A DNA stretch of 64,000 nucleotides. Source: Chroococcus sp. CMT-3BRIN-NPC107 (GTDB taxonomy: Bacteria > Cyanobacteriota > Cyanobacteriia > Cyanobacteriales > Chroococcidiopsidaceae). The stretch lies in the NCBI GenBank assembly GCA_019359635.1, contig JAHHGY010000010.1:1-64000 (forward strand), in the 5' to 3' direction. A model generated the notes under the pieces. It saw only the letters and a list, made by a program, of their open reading frames with translations, had not been told where the DNA came from and made no database searches. Below are positions 54,475 through 63,065 of this stretch, piece after piece; the stretch's first letter is position 1, and each line of letters begins with the position of its first letter. Made by a program: the position numbers and the translations under genes.

Positions 54475-55077
54475 TTACCGATCGATGCTGATCTGTAGAG
54501 GTTGCGCTTCAACTCTTTTAATCCATGCTTGAATAGCAGGAAATCCTGTTAAATCAAAGTTGCCTTCATGAGCAACGTGAGTGTAAGCAAATAAACAAAT
54601 ATCTGCAATACTATACTGTTCGCCGACAAAGAAACTATGTTGCTGTAAATGCTTTTCCATTACTGCAAGCGCCGCATAACCAGGAGCGCGTTTTTGTTCT
54701 AGTGCTTCAGTGTATTCTTCAGCTTTGCCTAAATAAGTAATCCAAAATCTCGAAGTAGCAATAAAAGGTTCGTGGCTGTATTGCTCAAAAAATAACCATT
54801 GCAATACTTGAGCGCGTAAAAAACTATCCGATGGTAAAAATTGGGTTCCCTCACTGAAGTAAAAAATAATAGCATTTGACTCAGCTAAATATTGTCCAGA
54901 TTGGGTTTTTAAAACTGGTACTCTACCATTAGGATTTTTAGCTAAAAATTCTAGGGTTCTACTTTCACCCTTAAGAATATTTACTTCTATTTTTTCAAAG
55001 GGGATATCCAACTGAGTCAACAATAGACGGACTTTATAGCAGTTACCAGGAGGTAAAAAATTATACAGTTTGATCAT
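54475..55077 (-). CDS. Glutathione S-transferase family protein
   Basis: A 200-residue GST. The thioredoxin-like N-terminal domain has IKLYNFLPPGNCYKVRLLLTQL, NGRVPVLKTQSGQYLAESNAIIFYFSEG, with the cis-Pro (VPVL) and ESNAI glutathione-binding motif. The helical C-terminal domain ends in HSFFVGEQYSIADICLFAYTHVAHEGNFDLTGFPAIQAWIKRVEA. It probably conjugates or reduces substrates with glutathione. Which GST class cannot be said. It converges on the DUF167 gene. Confidence 0.92.
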   Translation of the reverse strand: MIKLYNFLPPGNCYKVRLLLTQLDIPFEKIEVNILKGESRTLEFLAKNPNGRVPVLKTQSGQYLAESNAIIFYFSEGTQFLPSDSFLRAQVLQWLFFEQYSHEPFIATSRFWITYLGKAEEYTEALEQKRAPGYAALAVMEKHLQQHSFFVGEQYSIADICLFAYTHVAHEGNFDLTGFPAIQAWIKRVEAQPLQISIDR

Positions 55078-55240
55078 AGAATTTTAGTTAAATTAAATTA
55101 CTAAATGCGATCGCGTTTAAATTATCTACCTAAATGATCTAAACTATTACAAAGCACGCAGTATACATCAAATAGGGTAAGAAATTAAGTGCCTATGAAA
55201 GCTAATATTTAAGTTGATTGCAACACCATTAAGATAATTT

Positions 55241-55909
55241 ATGTGCGGAAGATTTACTTTAAGTCAACCAACAGATGCGATCGCATCGGCGTTTAATCTC
55301 TCCCAAGTTCTACCCCTAGAACCTTGCTATAATATTGCTCCGACTCAGCTAATACCCGCCGTATTGTATCCTTCCGAACTAGGCGAAAGACAATTACAAA
55401 TGTTTCGTTGGGGCTTGATTCCTGCTTGGGCAAAAGATACAGCTATGGGAGCCAAATTGATTAACGCCAGGGCAGAAACTGTAAGCGAAAAGCCATCTTT
55501 CAAGGCTGCTTTTAAGCGGCGGCGATGTTTGATAATTGCTGATGGGTTTTATGAGTGGCAGCGTTTAGAAGGGAAAAAACAACCTTACTATTTTCGACTA
55601 AAAAGCAGTCAAATATTTGCCTTTGCAGGTTTGTGGGAGTATTGGAAATCCCCCGACGAACAAATAATTAATTCTTGTACTATTTTGACTACCGCAGCTA
55701 ACGATTTACTGCGTCCTATTCACGAGCGAATGCCAGTAATTCTCGAAGCGAAAAACTACGAGCTTTGGTTAGATCCGCAAGTAGAAAACCCAGAAAAATT
55801 ACAGCCACTTTTGCAACCTTATCAAGCTGATTTAATGACAAGCTACACAGTAAGCACGAAAGTTAATAACCCTAAAAATAATACTCCAGAATGTATTAAT
55901 AGTTTATAA
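55241..55909 (+). CDS. SOS response-associated peptidase (HMCES/YedK type)
   Basis: A 222-residue SRAP protein. The Cys directly after Met (MCGRFTLSQP) is the catalytic residue that forms a thiazolidine crosslink with abasic sites in single-stranded DNA. Further active-site blocks are YNIAPTQLIPAV, NARAETVSEKPSFK, CLIIADGFYEWQ and HERMPVILE (catalytic His). It protects abasic sites in ssDNA. The length is typical. The 3' end overlaps the DUF1823 gene by six bases. Confidence 0.94.
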   Translation: MCGRFTLSQPTDAIASAFNLSQVLPLEPCYNIAPTQLIPAVLYPSELGERQLQMFRWGLIPAWAKDTAMGAKLINARAETVSEKPSFKAAFKRRRCLIIADGFYEWQRLEGKKQPYYFRLKSSQIFAFAGLWEYWKSPDEQIINSCTILTTAANDLLRPIHERMPVILEAKNYELWLDPQVENPEKLQPLLQPYQADLMTSYTVSTKVNNPKNNTPECINSL

Positions 55910-56263
55910 ACTATTAATCTTTAAATAACTCAACAACCAATTAGCTGCTGTAGCGCGGCGGGTATGTCTGGGAGTAAATTCTCCTACTTTGTAACCTTTA
56001 AAGCCTAGTTCTTCTTTTAATAGCTGTTTGTTTTCCGCAGGAATAGAACGAGTTAGCTTTACTGTAGCTGGGCGACTTTCTAAAAAGCTTGGCGGTTCTG
56101 GATATTCATCACGCCAATCAGAAATAACGTTAGCATTATTCCAAGTTTCTGTTTGCCCATCGTAAGTGTACCCTAAGTAATGCCAAACTAGCTGATTTAC
56201 AGTATCGTCATCAATTTCATCCTTTAAAATAGCCCAAATAGTATCGGTATTTAGTGGCGGCAT
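55904..56263 (-). CDS. DUF1823 family protein
   Basis: The family start is more likely ATG 56263 (MPPLNTDTIWAILKDEIDDDTVNQLVWHYLGYTYD) than the track's start at 56374, whose extra 37 residues do not look conserved. The resulting 119-residue protein matches DUF1823 of cyanobacteria and plastids: WNNANVISDWRDEYPEPPSFLESRPATVKLTRSI. It ends with GEFTPRHTRRATAANWLLSYL. Function unknown. It overlaps the end of the HMCES-type gene. Confidence 0.82.
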   Translation of the reverse strand: MPPLNTDTIWAILKDEIDDDTVNQLVWHYLGYTYDGQTETWNNANVISDWRDEYPEPPSFLESRPATVKLTRSIPAENKQLLKEELGFKGYKVGEFTPRHTRRATAANWLLSYLKINSL

Positions 56264-56529
56264 AGACAAATTTTTTTCAAAGCTAGCTTGTACTACCAAA
56301 TCCTTATAACCCAACGGAGATGGCAAAATAATTAATTTTTTTAAATATATTTTAAAGCTCAATCTACATAGCAAACCCGCTATTTAGAGTTTCTCGACAA
56401 ATTTAACCAAAAATGACCAGGAGGCTACAAAACTGTTAAATTAGGAAAAGTACTTACTTATAGAGTTTTAGCCGATTGCAGCTAAAAATGCGATCCCATG
56501 ACCGAAAGTGCAGTTATCTACCTAAATTC

Positions 56530-56826
56530 ATGTCAAACTCACCCCAGAAAGACCAGCTAATTCGATATCATGTTTTGGTATCGGGAAAAGTGCAAGGAGT
56601 TGGTTATCGAATGTCAGTTCTGCAAGCAGCCCAAAAACTCAGCCTCAATGGATGGGTGCGAAATTTATCTGATGGTAGAGTAGAAGCCGTTTTTGAAGGT
56701 AATATTAGCGATACCAAACAGATGGTTGACTGGTGTCGCCAAGGAAACAAGATGGCGGTAGTTGAAGATATCGCCAGCAAACAAGAAACGCCAGAAGGTA
56801 TACAGGGCTTTGAAATTAGCCGTTAG
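56530..56826 (+). CDS. acyP: Acylphosphatase
   Basis: ATG 56530 (MSNSPQKDQL) is preferred over the track's 56476, giving 98 residues, the normal family length. The active-site loop is HVLVSGKVQGVGYRMSV (catalytic Arg), and WVRNLSDGRVEAVFEG carries the catalytic Asn. It hydrolyses carboxyl phosphates such as acetyl phosphate and 1,3-bisphosphoglycerate. It is monocistronic and divergent from the DUF1823 gene. Confidence 0.95.
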   Translation: MSNSPQKDQLIRYHVLVSGKVQGVGYRMSVLQAAQKLSLNGWVRNLSDGRVEAVFEGNISDTKQMVDWCRQGNKMAVVEDIASKQETPEGIQGFEISR

Positions 56827-56982
56827 TGCCACTTTACAGGTTGACGGCGCTAAAATAAAATATCCGAAAATATTTCATCAAAACCCCATATTTTTTTCAT
56901 GTAGTTAAAATTTTATTATTTTTCTAATCTCTAAAATAATAGTAATGCGATCGCACCCTAAATAAGCAAGGAATTAGTTACG

Positions 56983-58029
56983 ATGCACAATTATTTATCT
57001 AATACTCACATTGAAAATTCTCACACATTGATCACTCCCGAACAAATTAGAAAAATCTTGCCTATAAATGACGAAATAGAAAAAAGTATTTTAAGTTTCA
57101 GGCAAGAAATTGAGAAAATTTTAGAATTTCAAGATAGCAGAAAATTTATAGTAGTAGGCCCTTGCTCTATACACGATACCAAAGCGGCGGAAGAATATGC
57201 CCAGAAACTCAAACTTCTAGCCGAAAAAGTCGAAGATAAGCTCTTGCTAATTATGAGAGTTTATTTTGAAAAACCTCGTACAACCGTAGGCTGGAAAGGA
57301 TTAATTAACGATCCTGACTTGGATGATTCTTTTCAAATCGAAAAAGGGTTATTGACAGCGCGTAGACTGCTAATAAAACTTGCAGAATTGGGTTTGCCAA
57401 CGGCTACAGAAGCTCTCGATCCAATTATACCTCAGTACATTGGCGAATTAATTTCTTGGTCAGCTATTGGAGCGCGTACCACTGAGTCGCAAACTCATCG
57501 AGAAATGGCAAGCGGGTTATCTATGCCTGTAGGTTTTAAAAATGGTACAGATGGCAGTATTAAAGTGGCTTTAAATGCTTTAGAAGCTGCCAAAAGCCCG
57601 CACAATTTTCTTGGAATCAATCACAAAGGGCAGGTAAGTAGTTTTAAAACTAAAGGTAATGCCTACGGTCATGTTATCTTACGCGGTGGTGGCAGTAAGC
57701 CAAATTTTGAAGCCGAAAGTGTAAAAGAAGCTGAAGACAAATTAAAGCAAGCAAACTTACCGCCAAGAATTGTAATTGATTGCAGTCATGGCAATTCAAA
57801 TAAAGACTACAAGTTACAAGGTGGAGTTTTTGAAAACGTCATTCAGCAAGTTTTAGAAGGTAACACTTCTATAGTTGGGATGATGTTAGAATCCAATTTG
57901 TACGAAGGAAGTCAATCTATGCCTAGCGATTTACACCAGCTAAAATATGGTGTTTCCATAACAGATAAATGTATCAATTGGGCAGAAACCGAACGAATTA
58001 TTTTGGCTGCTTACGAGCAATTAAAGTAA
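56983..58029 (+). CDS. 3-Deoxy-7-phosphoheptulonate synthase
   Basis: A 348-residue type I (AroFGH-like) DAHP synthase. Landmarks are FIVVGPCSIHD, LIMRVYFEKPRTTVGWKGLINDPDLDDSF, EALDPIIPQYIGELISWSAIGARTTESQTHREMASGLSMPVGFKNGTDG, HVILRGGG and IDCSHGNSNKD. It joins PEP and erythrose 4-phosphate in the first step of the shikimate pathway. The N-terminal residues that in E. coli bind the feedback inhibitor are present in length (about 55 residues before GPCS), so feedback control by an aromatic amino acid is likely. It converges on the gamma-glutamyltransferase gene with a 4-base gap. Confidence 0.95.
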   Translation: MHNYLSNTHIENSHTLITPEQIRKILPINDEIEKSILSFRQEIEKILEFQDSRKFIVVGPCSIHDTKAAEEYAQKLKLLAEKVEDKLLLIMRVYFEKPRTTVGWKGLINDPDLDDSFQIEKGLLTARRLLIKLAELGLPTATEALDPIIPQYIGELISWSAIGARTTESQTHREMASGLSMPVGFKNGTDGSIKVALNALEAAKSPHNFLGINHKGQVSSFKTKGNAYGHVILRGGGSKPNFEAESVKEAEDKLKQANLPPRIVIDCSHGNSNKDYKLQGGVFENVIQQVLEGNTSIVGMMLESNLYEGSQSMPSDLHQLKYGVSITDKCINWAETERIILAAYEQLK

Positions 58030-58033
58030 ATAT

Positions 58034-59551
58034 TTATATAGATGCGATCGCCCCATTACGACGGCGATCGCCAGAACCTGTAATAATGCCTTCAAGCTCC
58101 ATCGTTGTATGGACTCCACCAAAAAACATATTTTGCTTATCCCACAAAATTAGGCGATCGTTTTGAGTAGTTACCAATTCTTGACTAAAGCCTGGTTCTA
58201 TACTTAATATATTATTTTCCCAGTGAATTCTAGGACTATTTACAGCCATCTCTACGGGCATTTTAAAATCAATTATATTTGATATTACTTGTAAAATTGC
58301 CGTTCTAATTCGGTTAGAACCGCCTGAACCTAAAGCAATTTCTGGCTGATTATTTTTAAGTACAATAGTAGGAGACATCATCGAAGATATTCTCACATTT
58401 TCTTGCCATTGATGAAACCCGTAAGGATTCAAATCTTCCTCTCCTAGCATATTATTCATCATTATGCCTGTACTAGGAATTACATAACCGCAACCTTCAC
58501 CGTGAGAAGTGGTTGTACTTGCAGCATTACCTTCAGCATCGATAACACTAATATGAGTAGTGCTTCCCCATTTATTTACATTAGTTAATTGCTGTTCGTA
58601 TTGGTTAATATGTTCGCTAGACAAAAAGCTTTCAATATTATCGAATTTATCTTTTCTAGCTGTATTTGTTAGTCGCATTACTTCTGCTAATATTTGCAAA
58701 TGATTGGGCGAACCAAACTCAATATTACTTAAGTCAATTTTTGCTAGTAATTCTAAAGCAAAAGCAATTAATGTACCGCCAGAACTAGGATAAGGATTAG
58801 TTAAAAGTAGATTGTTTCTGTAGTTTATTTGTAATGGTATTCGTTCTATAACTTGATAGTTTTTTAAATCTTCTAAAGTTAAATAGCCACCTTGTTCTTG
58901 ACAATCTTTGACTAACTGTTGGGCAATTGCACCTTGATAAAATTCTTCGATTCCTGCCTCTACTAAGTAAGCTAAAGTATTAGCAAAATCTTTCATAAAA
59001 AAAGTTTCGCCAGTTTTAAGCGTTTGTCCATTTGGCGCGTAGACATTCTTCATTTCTGAAGAAGCAAAAATAATCGGTTCGAGAATACTTGCAGAATAAT
59101 GTTGAAAATCATCTAATTTTACGCCATTTTGTCCATAGTAAATAGCAGGTTCAGCTACAACCTTAAAAGGTAATCTACCTAGCTTTTTATGTACGTGAAA
59201 GATACCGCCAATATTTCCCGGTACAGCCATTGAACCTAAACCAATATGAAACTCTTGAATCTCATTGCCAAAGTTGATGTCAACAGGATAGAAGTTGAGA
59301 TTAGCGTATAGTTTTTTAGAACGGGGAGTTTGAGAGAAAAAGTCAAATAAAATATTTTCGTTATCTTGAGTATGAGCTAATAAAAAGCCCCCACCCGCCG
59401 CCGATGTTAGGGTAGATTCAGTTACAAAAGATGCTAAAACTGCTGCCGTCGCCGCATCAAAAGCATTGCCTCCTAGTTGCAACATTTCGATTCCAGCAGC
59501 AGCAGTTTTTTGATTGCCGGCCGCAATCGTACCGCCAGTAGGTTTAAGCAT
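58034..59551 (-). CDS. Gamma-glutamyltransferase family protein
   Basis: A 505-residue Ntn-hydrolase. The conserved start GGTIAAGNQKTAAAGIEMLQLGGNAFDAATAA is followed by GGGFLLAHTQD and the maturation site in TTHISVIDAEGNAASTTTSHGEGCGYVIPSTGIMMNNML, where the second Thr block supplies the new N-terminal nucleophile. ALGSGGSNRIRTAILQV matches the family's glycine-rich loop. No signal peptide is seen, so it is cytoplasmic, unlike many GGTs. It would hydrolyse or transfer gamma-glutamyl groups from glutathione. It starts three bases after the aspartate aminotransferase gene, clearly in its operon. Confidence 0.92.
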   Translation of the reverse strand: MLKPTGGTIAAGNQKTAAAGIEMLQLGGNAFDAATAAVLASFVTESTLTSAAGGGFLLAHTQDNENILFDFFSQTPRSKKLYANLNFYPVDINFGNEIQEFHIGLGSMAVPGNIGGIFHVHKKLGRLPFKVVAEPAIYYGQNGVKLDDFQHYSASILEPIIFASSEMKNVYAPNGQTLKTGETFFMKDFANTLAYLVEAGIEEFYQGAIAQQLVKDCQEQGGYLTLEDLKNYQVIERIPLQINYRNNLLLTNPYPSSGGTLIAFALELLAKIDLSNIEFGSPNHLQILAEVMRLTNTARKDKFDNIESFLSSEHINQYEQQLTNVNKWGSTTHISVIDAEGNAASTTTSHGEGCGYVIPSTGIMMNNMLGEEDLNPYGFHQWQENVRISSMMSPTIVLKNNQPEIALGSGGSNRIRTAILQVISNIIDFKMPVEMAVNSPRIHWENNILSIEPGFSQELVTTQNDRLILWDKQNMFFGGVHTTMELEGIITGSGDRRRNGAIASI

Positions 59552-59554
59552 AAG

Positions 59555-60718
59555 CTAAGGCAAACTGTTAACAAACTTATGTAATCTATCCATGCCTTTC
59601 TCAATAGAGGTCAGGTCAGTAGAATAAGATAGGCGGATGTGGTCGTCTGCACCAAAAGCTACACCAGGAATTGCCGCTACTTGTTGAGTAGCTAATAGTT
59701 GCTTGCAAAATTCTAAAGAAGTTAAGCCAGTTTTGCTGATATTGACGAAAACGTAAAAAGCGCCATCGGGTTTAGCACAGGTAAGTTCGGGAATATCGTT
59801 AAGACGGTGCAGCATTACCCTACGACGTTCTATAAAAGCTTGACGCATTTGTTCGACGCAATCTTGAGAACTTTCCAGCGCTGCAATTGCCCCATACTGA
59901 GCAAAGGTGCATACATTAGAAGTACTATGTCCTTGAATTGTACTTACAGCTTTAATTATTTGGGTCGATCCTGCCAAGTAGCCAACCCGCCAACCAGTCA
60001 TAGAATAGGCTTTAGCAAATCCACTACTAATTAAAGTGCGATCGCATATTTCTTTGCCAAAGGAAGCAATACTAATATGTTGCGACCCATCGTAGATAAT
60101 TTTCTCGTAAATTTCATCAGAAACAACTAAGATGTTTCGTCTGACTACAACTTCCGCGATCGCTTCAATTTCGGATGGTGTATACACAACCCCTGTGGGA
60201 TTAGAAGGAGAATTCAAGACGAGTAACTTAGTTTTGGGTGTAATTACTAAATCTAAGTGTTCTGGAGTAATTTTATAGCCAGTATCCGTCGTATTGACAA
60301 TAATCGGTATTCCGGCGGCTAGTTTGACCATTTCAGGATAACTCAACCAGTAAGGCGCAGGGATAATTACCTCATCTCCCGGTTCTATCAGTGCCAACAT
60401 CAGGTTAAACAAGCTGTGTTTACCGCCATTGGTGACAATGATATTTTCCGCTTGATAGTCGATATTATTGTCTGTTTTCAGCTTTTGAGCGATCGCATTT
60501 CTAAGTGCTGGTTCTCCCGCCGCCGCACCGTACTTAGTTTTGCCTTCATCTAAAGCTTGTTTAGCTGCGGCTTTAATATGTTCTGGAGTGTCAAAATCTG
60601 GTTCTCCAGCGCTAAAACTATAAACCTCAATTCCTTCTGCTTTCATCGCCTTGGCTTTGGCGGCGATTTCTAAAGTTATTGATGGCGTTACCTCACCTAC
60701 TCTTGCGGCCAGCTTCAT
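59555..60718 (-). CDS. aspC: Class I aspartate aminotransferase
   Basis: A 387-residue aminotransferase. Landmarks are [109 protein letters not shown], and the PLP Lys in [21 protein letters not shown]. It interconverts aspartate and oxaloacetate; in cyanobacteria this group can also act on prephenate. It precedes the gamma-glutamyltransferase gene, three bases away. Confidence 0.95.
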   Translation of the reverse strand: MKLAARVGEVTPSITLEIAAKAKAMKAEGIEVYSFSAGEPDFDTPEHIKAAAKQALDEGKTKYGAAAGEPALRNAIAQKLKTDNNIDYQAENIIVTNGGKHSLFNLMLALIEPGDEVIIPAPYWLSYPEMVKLAAGIPIIVNTTDTGYKITPEHLDLVITPKTKLLVLNSPSNPTGVVYTPSEIEAIAEVVVRRNILVVSDEIYEKIIYDGSQHISIASFGKEICDRTLISSGFAKAYSMTGWRVGYLAGSTQIIKAVSTIQGHSTSNVCTFAQYGAIAALESSQDCVEQMRQAFIERRRVMLHRLNDIPELTCAKPDGAFYVFVNISKTGLTSLEFCKQLLATQQVAAIPGVAFGADDHIRLSYSTDLTSIEKGMDRLHKFVNSLP

Positions 60719-60888
60719 ATCTACTTTACTTGTGGCGTATTTCTAATCTATTTAGGATAGCCCAGAGTTGCAGCCTGAGTTTGTGTTTTTTACTGCGGTA
60801 ATTGGGTAAGTGCGATCGCCATAATTAAATCTTTGGCAAAAAATGACAATAATTGCCATACTAAAAACAGGAAACTGGGCAAGTAAGT

Positions 60889-61152
60889 ATGAAAAGTATG
60901 AATATTTCACTACCGGATTCAATGCGGACTTATGTAGAGAATCAAGTAGCTAGTGGTGGTTACAGTACCGCCAGCGAGTATTTTCGGCAATTAGTACGTG
61001 CTGACCAAAAACGCCAAGCTAAGGAACGTCTAGAAGCATTATTATTAGAAGGGTTGGAATCTGGCACTGCTACCCCAATGACTGACAAAGATTGGCGTGA
61101 TATTAGTCAAGCTGTGCGCTCGGCAGTTGCCAAACGCACTGGATCGATTTAG
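60889..61152 (+). CDS. parD: ParD-type antitoxin
   Basis: An 87-residue protein. The N-terminal ribbon-helix-helix is NISLPDSMRTYVENQVASGGYSTASEYFRQLVRADQKRQ, the C-terminal part is helical and binds the toxin (LEALLLEGLESGTATPMTDKDWRDISQAV). It would repress its own operon and neutralise ParE. The cognate parE starts right after but contains a stop codon, so parD seems an orphan antitoxin. The operon is flanked by aspC and the arsenic genes, which suggests a later insertion. Confidence 0.93.
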   Translation: MKSMNISLPDSMRTYVENQVASGGYSTASEYFRQLVRADQKRQAKERLEALLLEGLESGTATPMTDKDWRDISQAVRSAVAKRTGSI

Positions 61153-61154
61153 TA

Positions 61155-61472
61155 GTGATGAGTGAGGTTAACAAAAAACCACAAGTTATCCGCGATTTGA
61201 TAGAACTTGCAACATACAAATTTGATGTGAGCGATCGCTTTCTTACCGCCGCAGAAGAAACATTTAAGCATTTAGCGAAGATGCCAGAGATAGGGAAAAT
61301 TTGCCAATTCGCTCATCCCAAGCTGGCTAATGTCCGACAGTAAGCTATCAAAGGATTCAAAAATTATCTTGTCTTCTACCGCTTAAAGGATTCAAAGGTT
61401 GAAATTATACGGGTGATTCATGGCGCACGAGATATCGCCGCCATCTTGGACGAGGACTTAGAAGATGATTAA
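61155..61472 (+). pseudogene. parE: ParE toxin, disrupted by an in-frame stop
   Basis: The frame starts at GTG 61155 or ATG 61158 and reads KKPQVIRDLIELATYKFDVSDRFLTAAEETFKHLAKMPEIG, a ParE-type N-terminus, then stops at TAA 61341-61343. The same frame continues with AIKGFKNYLVFYRLKDSKVEIIRVIHGARDIAAILDEDLEDD to a stop at 61470-61472, the ParE C-terminus. In homologues the stop position usually codes for Trp or another residue before (I/V)KGF. The single base-level lesion inactivates the gyrase-poisoning toxin unless the stop is read through. Confidence 0.88.
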
Positions 61473-61502
61473 TTATAAACTCAAACTTTTAAGTGTATTT
61501 GT

Positions 61503-61898
61503 TTAACTAAGCTTTGCTACTAACTTCTCCACTCGTTCTTTAACTTCATCGCGTACCCGGCGAAATGTCTCTATAGGTTGTCCTTCAGGATCGTCAAGTT
61601 GCCAATCAGCAAATACTTCTCTAAGTACCCATTCTTGGGGCAAATTTACGCCACAACCACAAAGAGAAATTACCGCGTTGTAGTCTTCGGCTTTAAAATC
61701 GCTTAATGGCTTAGATGTCTGATTGCTAATATCAATCCCAACTTCGGACATAATTTCTACAGTTTTGGGATCGGCATGGCTTGCTTCTAAGCCAGAACTT
61801 GCAACGGCTACTTTTCCTTTTCCCAAAGTACGAGCAAATCCTTCTGCCATTTGGGAACGGCGAGAATTTTTTTTGCAGACAAACATGATTTTTTTCAT
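61503..61898 (-). CDS. arsC: Arsenate reductase (glutaredoxin-linked, LMW-phosphatase fold)
   Basis: A 131-residue ArsC of the low-molecular-weight tyrosine phosphatase fold. The P-loop is CKKNSRRS, with Cys8 and Arg14 in the CX5R pattern. Two further Cys are at positions 80 and 82 (SLCGCGVN). Cys8/Cys80/Cys82 is the arrangement of the Synechocystis arsenate reductase, which uses glutathione and glutaredoxin. The enzyme reduces arsenate to arsenite. Its ATG overlaps the aquaporin stop (ATGA, 61895-61898), so the two are translationally coupled. Confidence 0.94.
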   Translation of the reverse strand: MKKIMFVCKKNSRRSQMAEGFARTLGKGKVAVASSGLEASHADPKTVEIMSEVGIDISNQTSKPLSDFKAEDYNAVISLCGCGVNLPQEWVLREVFADWQLDDPEGQPIETFRRVRDEVKERVEKLVAKLS

Positions 61899-62560
61899 AA
61901 TTTAGCAGTGGTTAGTTCTAAGGATTTATTTGTGGCTTCTTTTTGTGCGCCCATTATTGGTGCAAACCAATAAACCCATTGATGCTGCATATTTCCCCCT
62001 ACTAAAGCGGGTGCAAGACTCCGCACGGGGTTCATACTTGCGCCTGTAATCGCTCCCATACAAGCAGCTTCTAGCCCCACAGTTAAGCCAATAGCCAAGC
62101 CTGCAAACCCAGTGTGGGCGCGGCGGTCGAGTCCCGAACCTAAAATCACAAACATCAAAATAAAGGTTAAAACTGTTTCCAAAATCACAGCCTGCAACCA
62201 GTTATCATTTAGCGGCAAAGTTGCGCCTAATTGGGCGACATTTCCTAGACTGAGGAGTAATAAAGTTGAAGCGGCGATCGCACCTACACATTGCGCCAAT
62301 ATATAAGGCAGCACTCGCACTGTGGGAAATACCCCAATTGTCCAAAATGCTAGAGTTACCGAGGGGTTAAAGTGTGCGCCGCTTAGATGTCCCATCCCGT
62401 AAATTAAAGCTGCAACTACTGCCCCAAATACAAAGCTAATGCCTAAATGAGTCACTGCACCGTTACTGATGGAGTTTGTCATTACAGCGCCCGTACCTGC
62501 AAATACTAAGATAAATGTGCCTATTCCTTCGGCTAACGCTTCCCGCCAGCAACTCGTCAG
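61895..62560 (-). CDS. aqpS: Arsenite-type aquaporin (AqpS/AqpN-like), start codon uncertain
   Basis: A major intrinsic protein between arsR and arsC. The track starts at ATG 62482, but the sequence before it in the same frame (SLTSCWREALAEGIGTFILVFAGTGAV) is the conserved first helix, so the true start is upstream. No ATG, GTG or TTG is in frame; CTG 62560 is my best guess. The pore motifs are GAHFNPSVTLAF (NPS) and GASMNPVRSLAP (NPV) in place of NPA/NPA, the pattern of boron/arsenite-permeable plant NIP5;1-type channels. The C-terminal helix looks short (FAPIMGAQKEATNKSLEL). It would let arsenite leave by diffusion. Confidence 0.88.
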   Translation of the reverse strand: MTSCWREALAEGIGTFILVFAGTGAVMTNSISNGAVTHLGISFVFGAVVAALIYGMGHLSGAHFNPSVTLAFWTIGVFPTVRVLPYILAQCVGAIAASTLLLLSLGNVAQLGATLPLNDNWLQAVILETVLTFILMFVILGSGLDRRAHTGFAGLAIGLTVGLEAACMGAITGASMNPVRSLAPALVGGNMQHQWVYWFAPIMGAQKEATNKSLELTTAKL

Positions 62561-62672
62561 AGATTTAGAGAAAGTTAACTGAAAAGGAAGTTTTAGACCG
62601 TGCTTAAGCCTGGGCGGAACTCATTTCAAAAAAAATTGATACAAGATTATTATTGCAACTTTTTTTGATTTG

Positions 62673-62984
62673 TCAAGGACAACAACGGGCAGGTAGTAGT
62701 TGACTAAAGCGGCGGAACTCAGATAAATATTGTTCTAAAACAATAAATTGAACCAAATCGAGACGGTAATATATCCAGCGTCCTTCTTGGCGAGAGCAAA
62801 CCAAACCAGCATCCTTTAAGGTTTTGAGGTGAAATGAAAGTTTAGAGCCATTTACACCCAAAGCATCGATTAGTTCGCATACACAAAGTTCTTTCTGTTT
62901 AAGCACCTCTAAAATAGCTATCCGCAATGGATCGCTAAGGGCATGAAATCCTGAAATAATTGTTGAAGAAGTTTGTTGCATCAA
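62673..62984 (-). CDS. arsR: ArsR-family arsenite-responsive repressor
   Basis: A 103-residue ArsR/SmtB-type winged-helix protein. The metalloid site is KELCVCELIDALG with Cys34 and Cys36, the ELCV(C)DL pattern of As(III)-sensing repressors. The DNA-recognition helix is in SKLSFHLKTLKDAGLV, then SRQEGRWIYYRLD. The chain ends in LPARCCP, two extra Cys that might add to As(III) binding. It would repress the arsR-aqpS-arsC operon until arsenite binds. It is divergent from hisC. Confidence 0.94.
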   Translation of the reverse strand: MMQQTSSTIISGFHALSDPLRIAILEVLKQKELCVCELIDALGVNGSKLSFHLKTLKDAGLVCSRQEGRWIYYRLDLVQFIVLEQYLSEFRRFSQLLPARCCP

Positions 62985-63065
62985 TTTTTATTGAAATGAC
63001 CTTTATTTTATTTTGCCTCAAGAGCGATAATAAATAGACCTTTTGCCCAATAAATTTATTTAATT

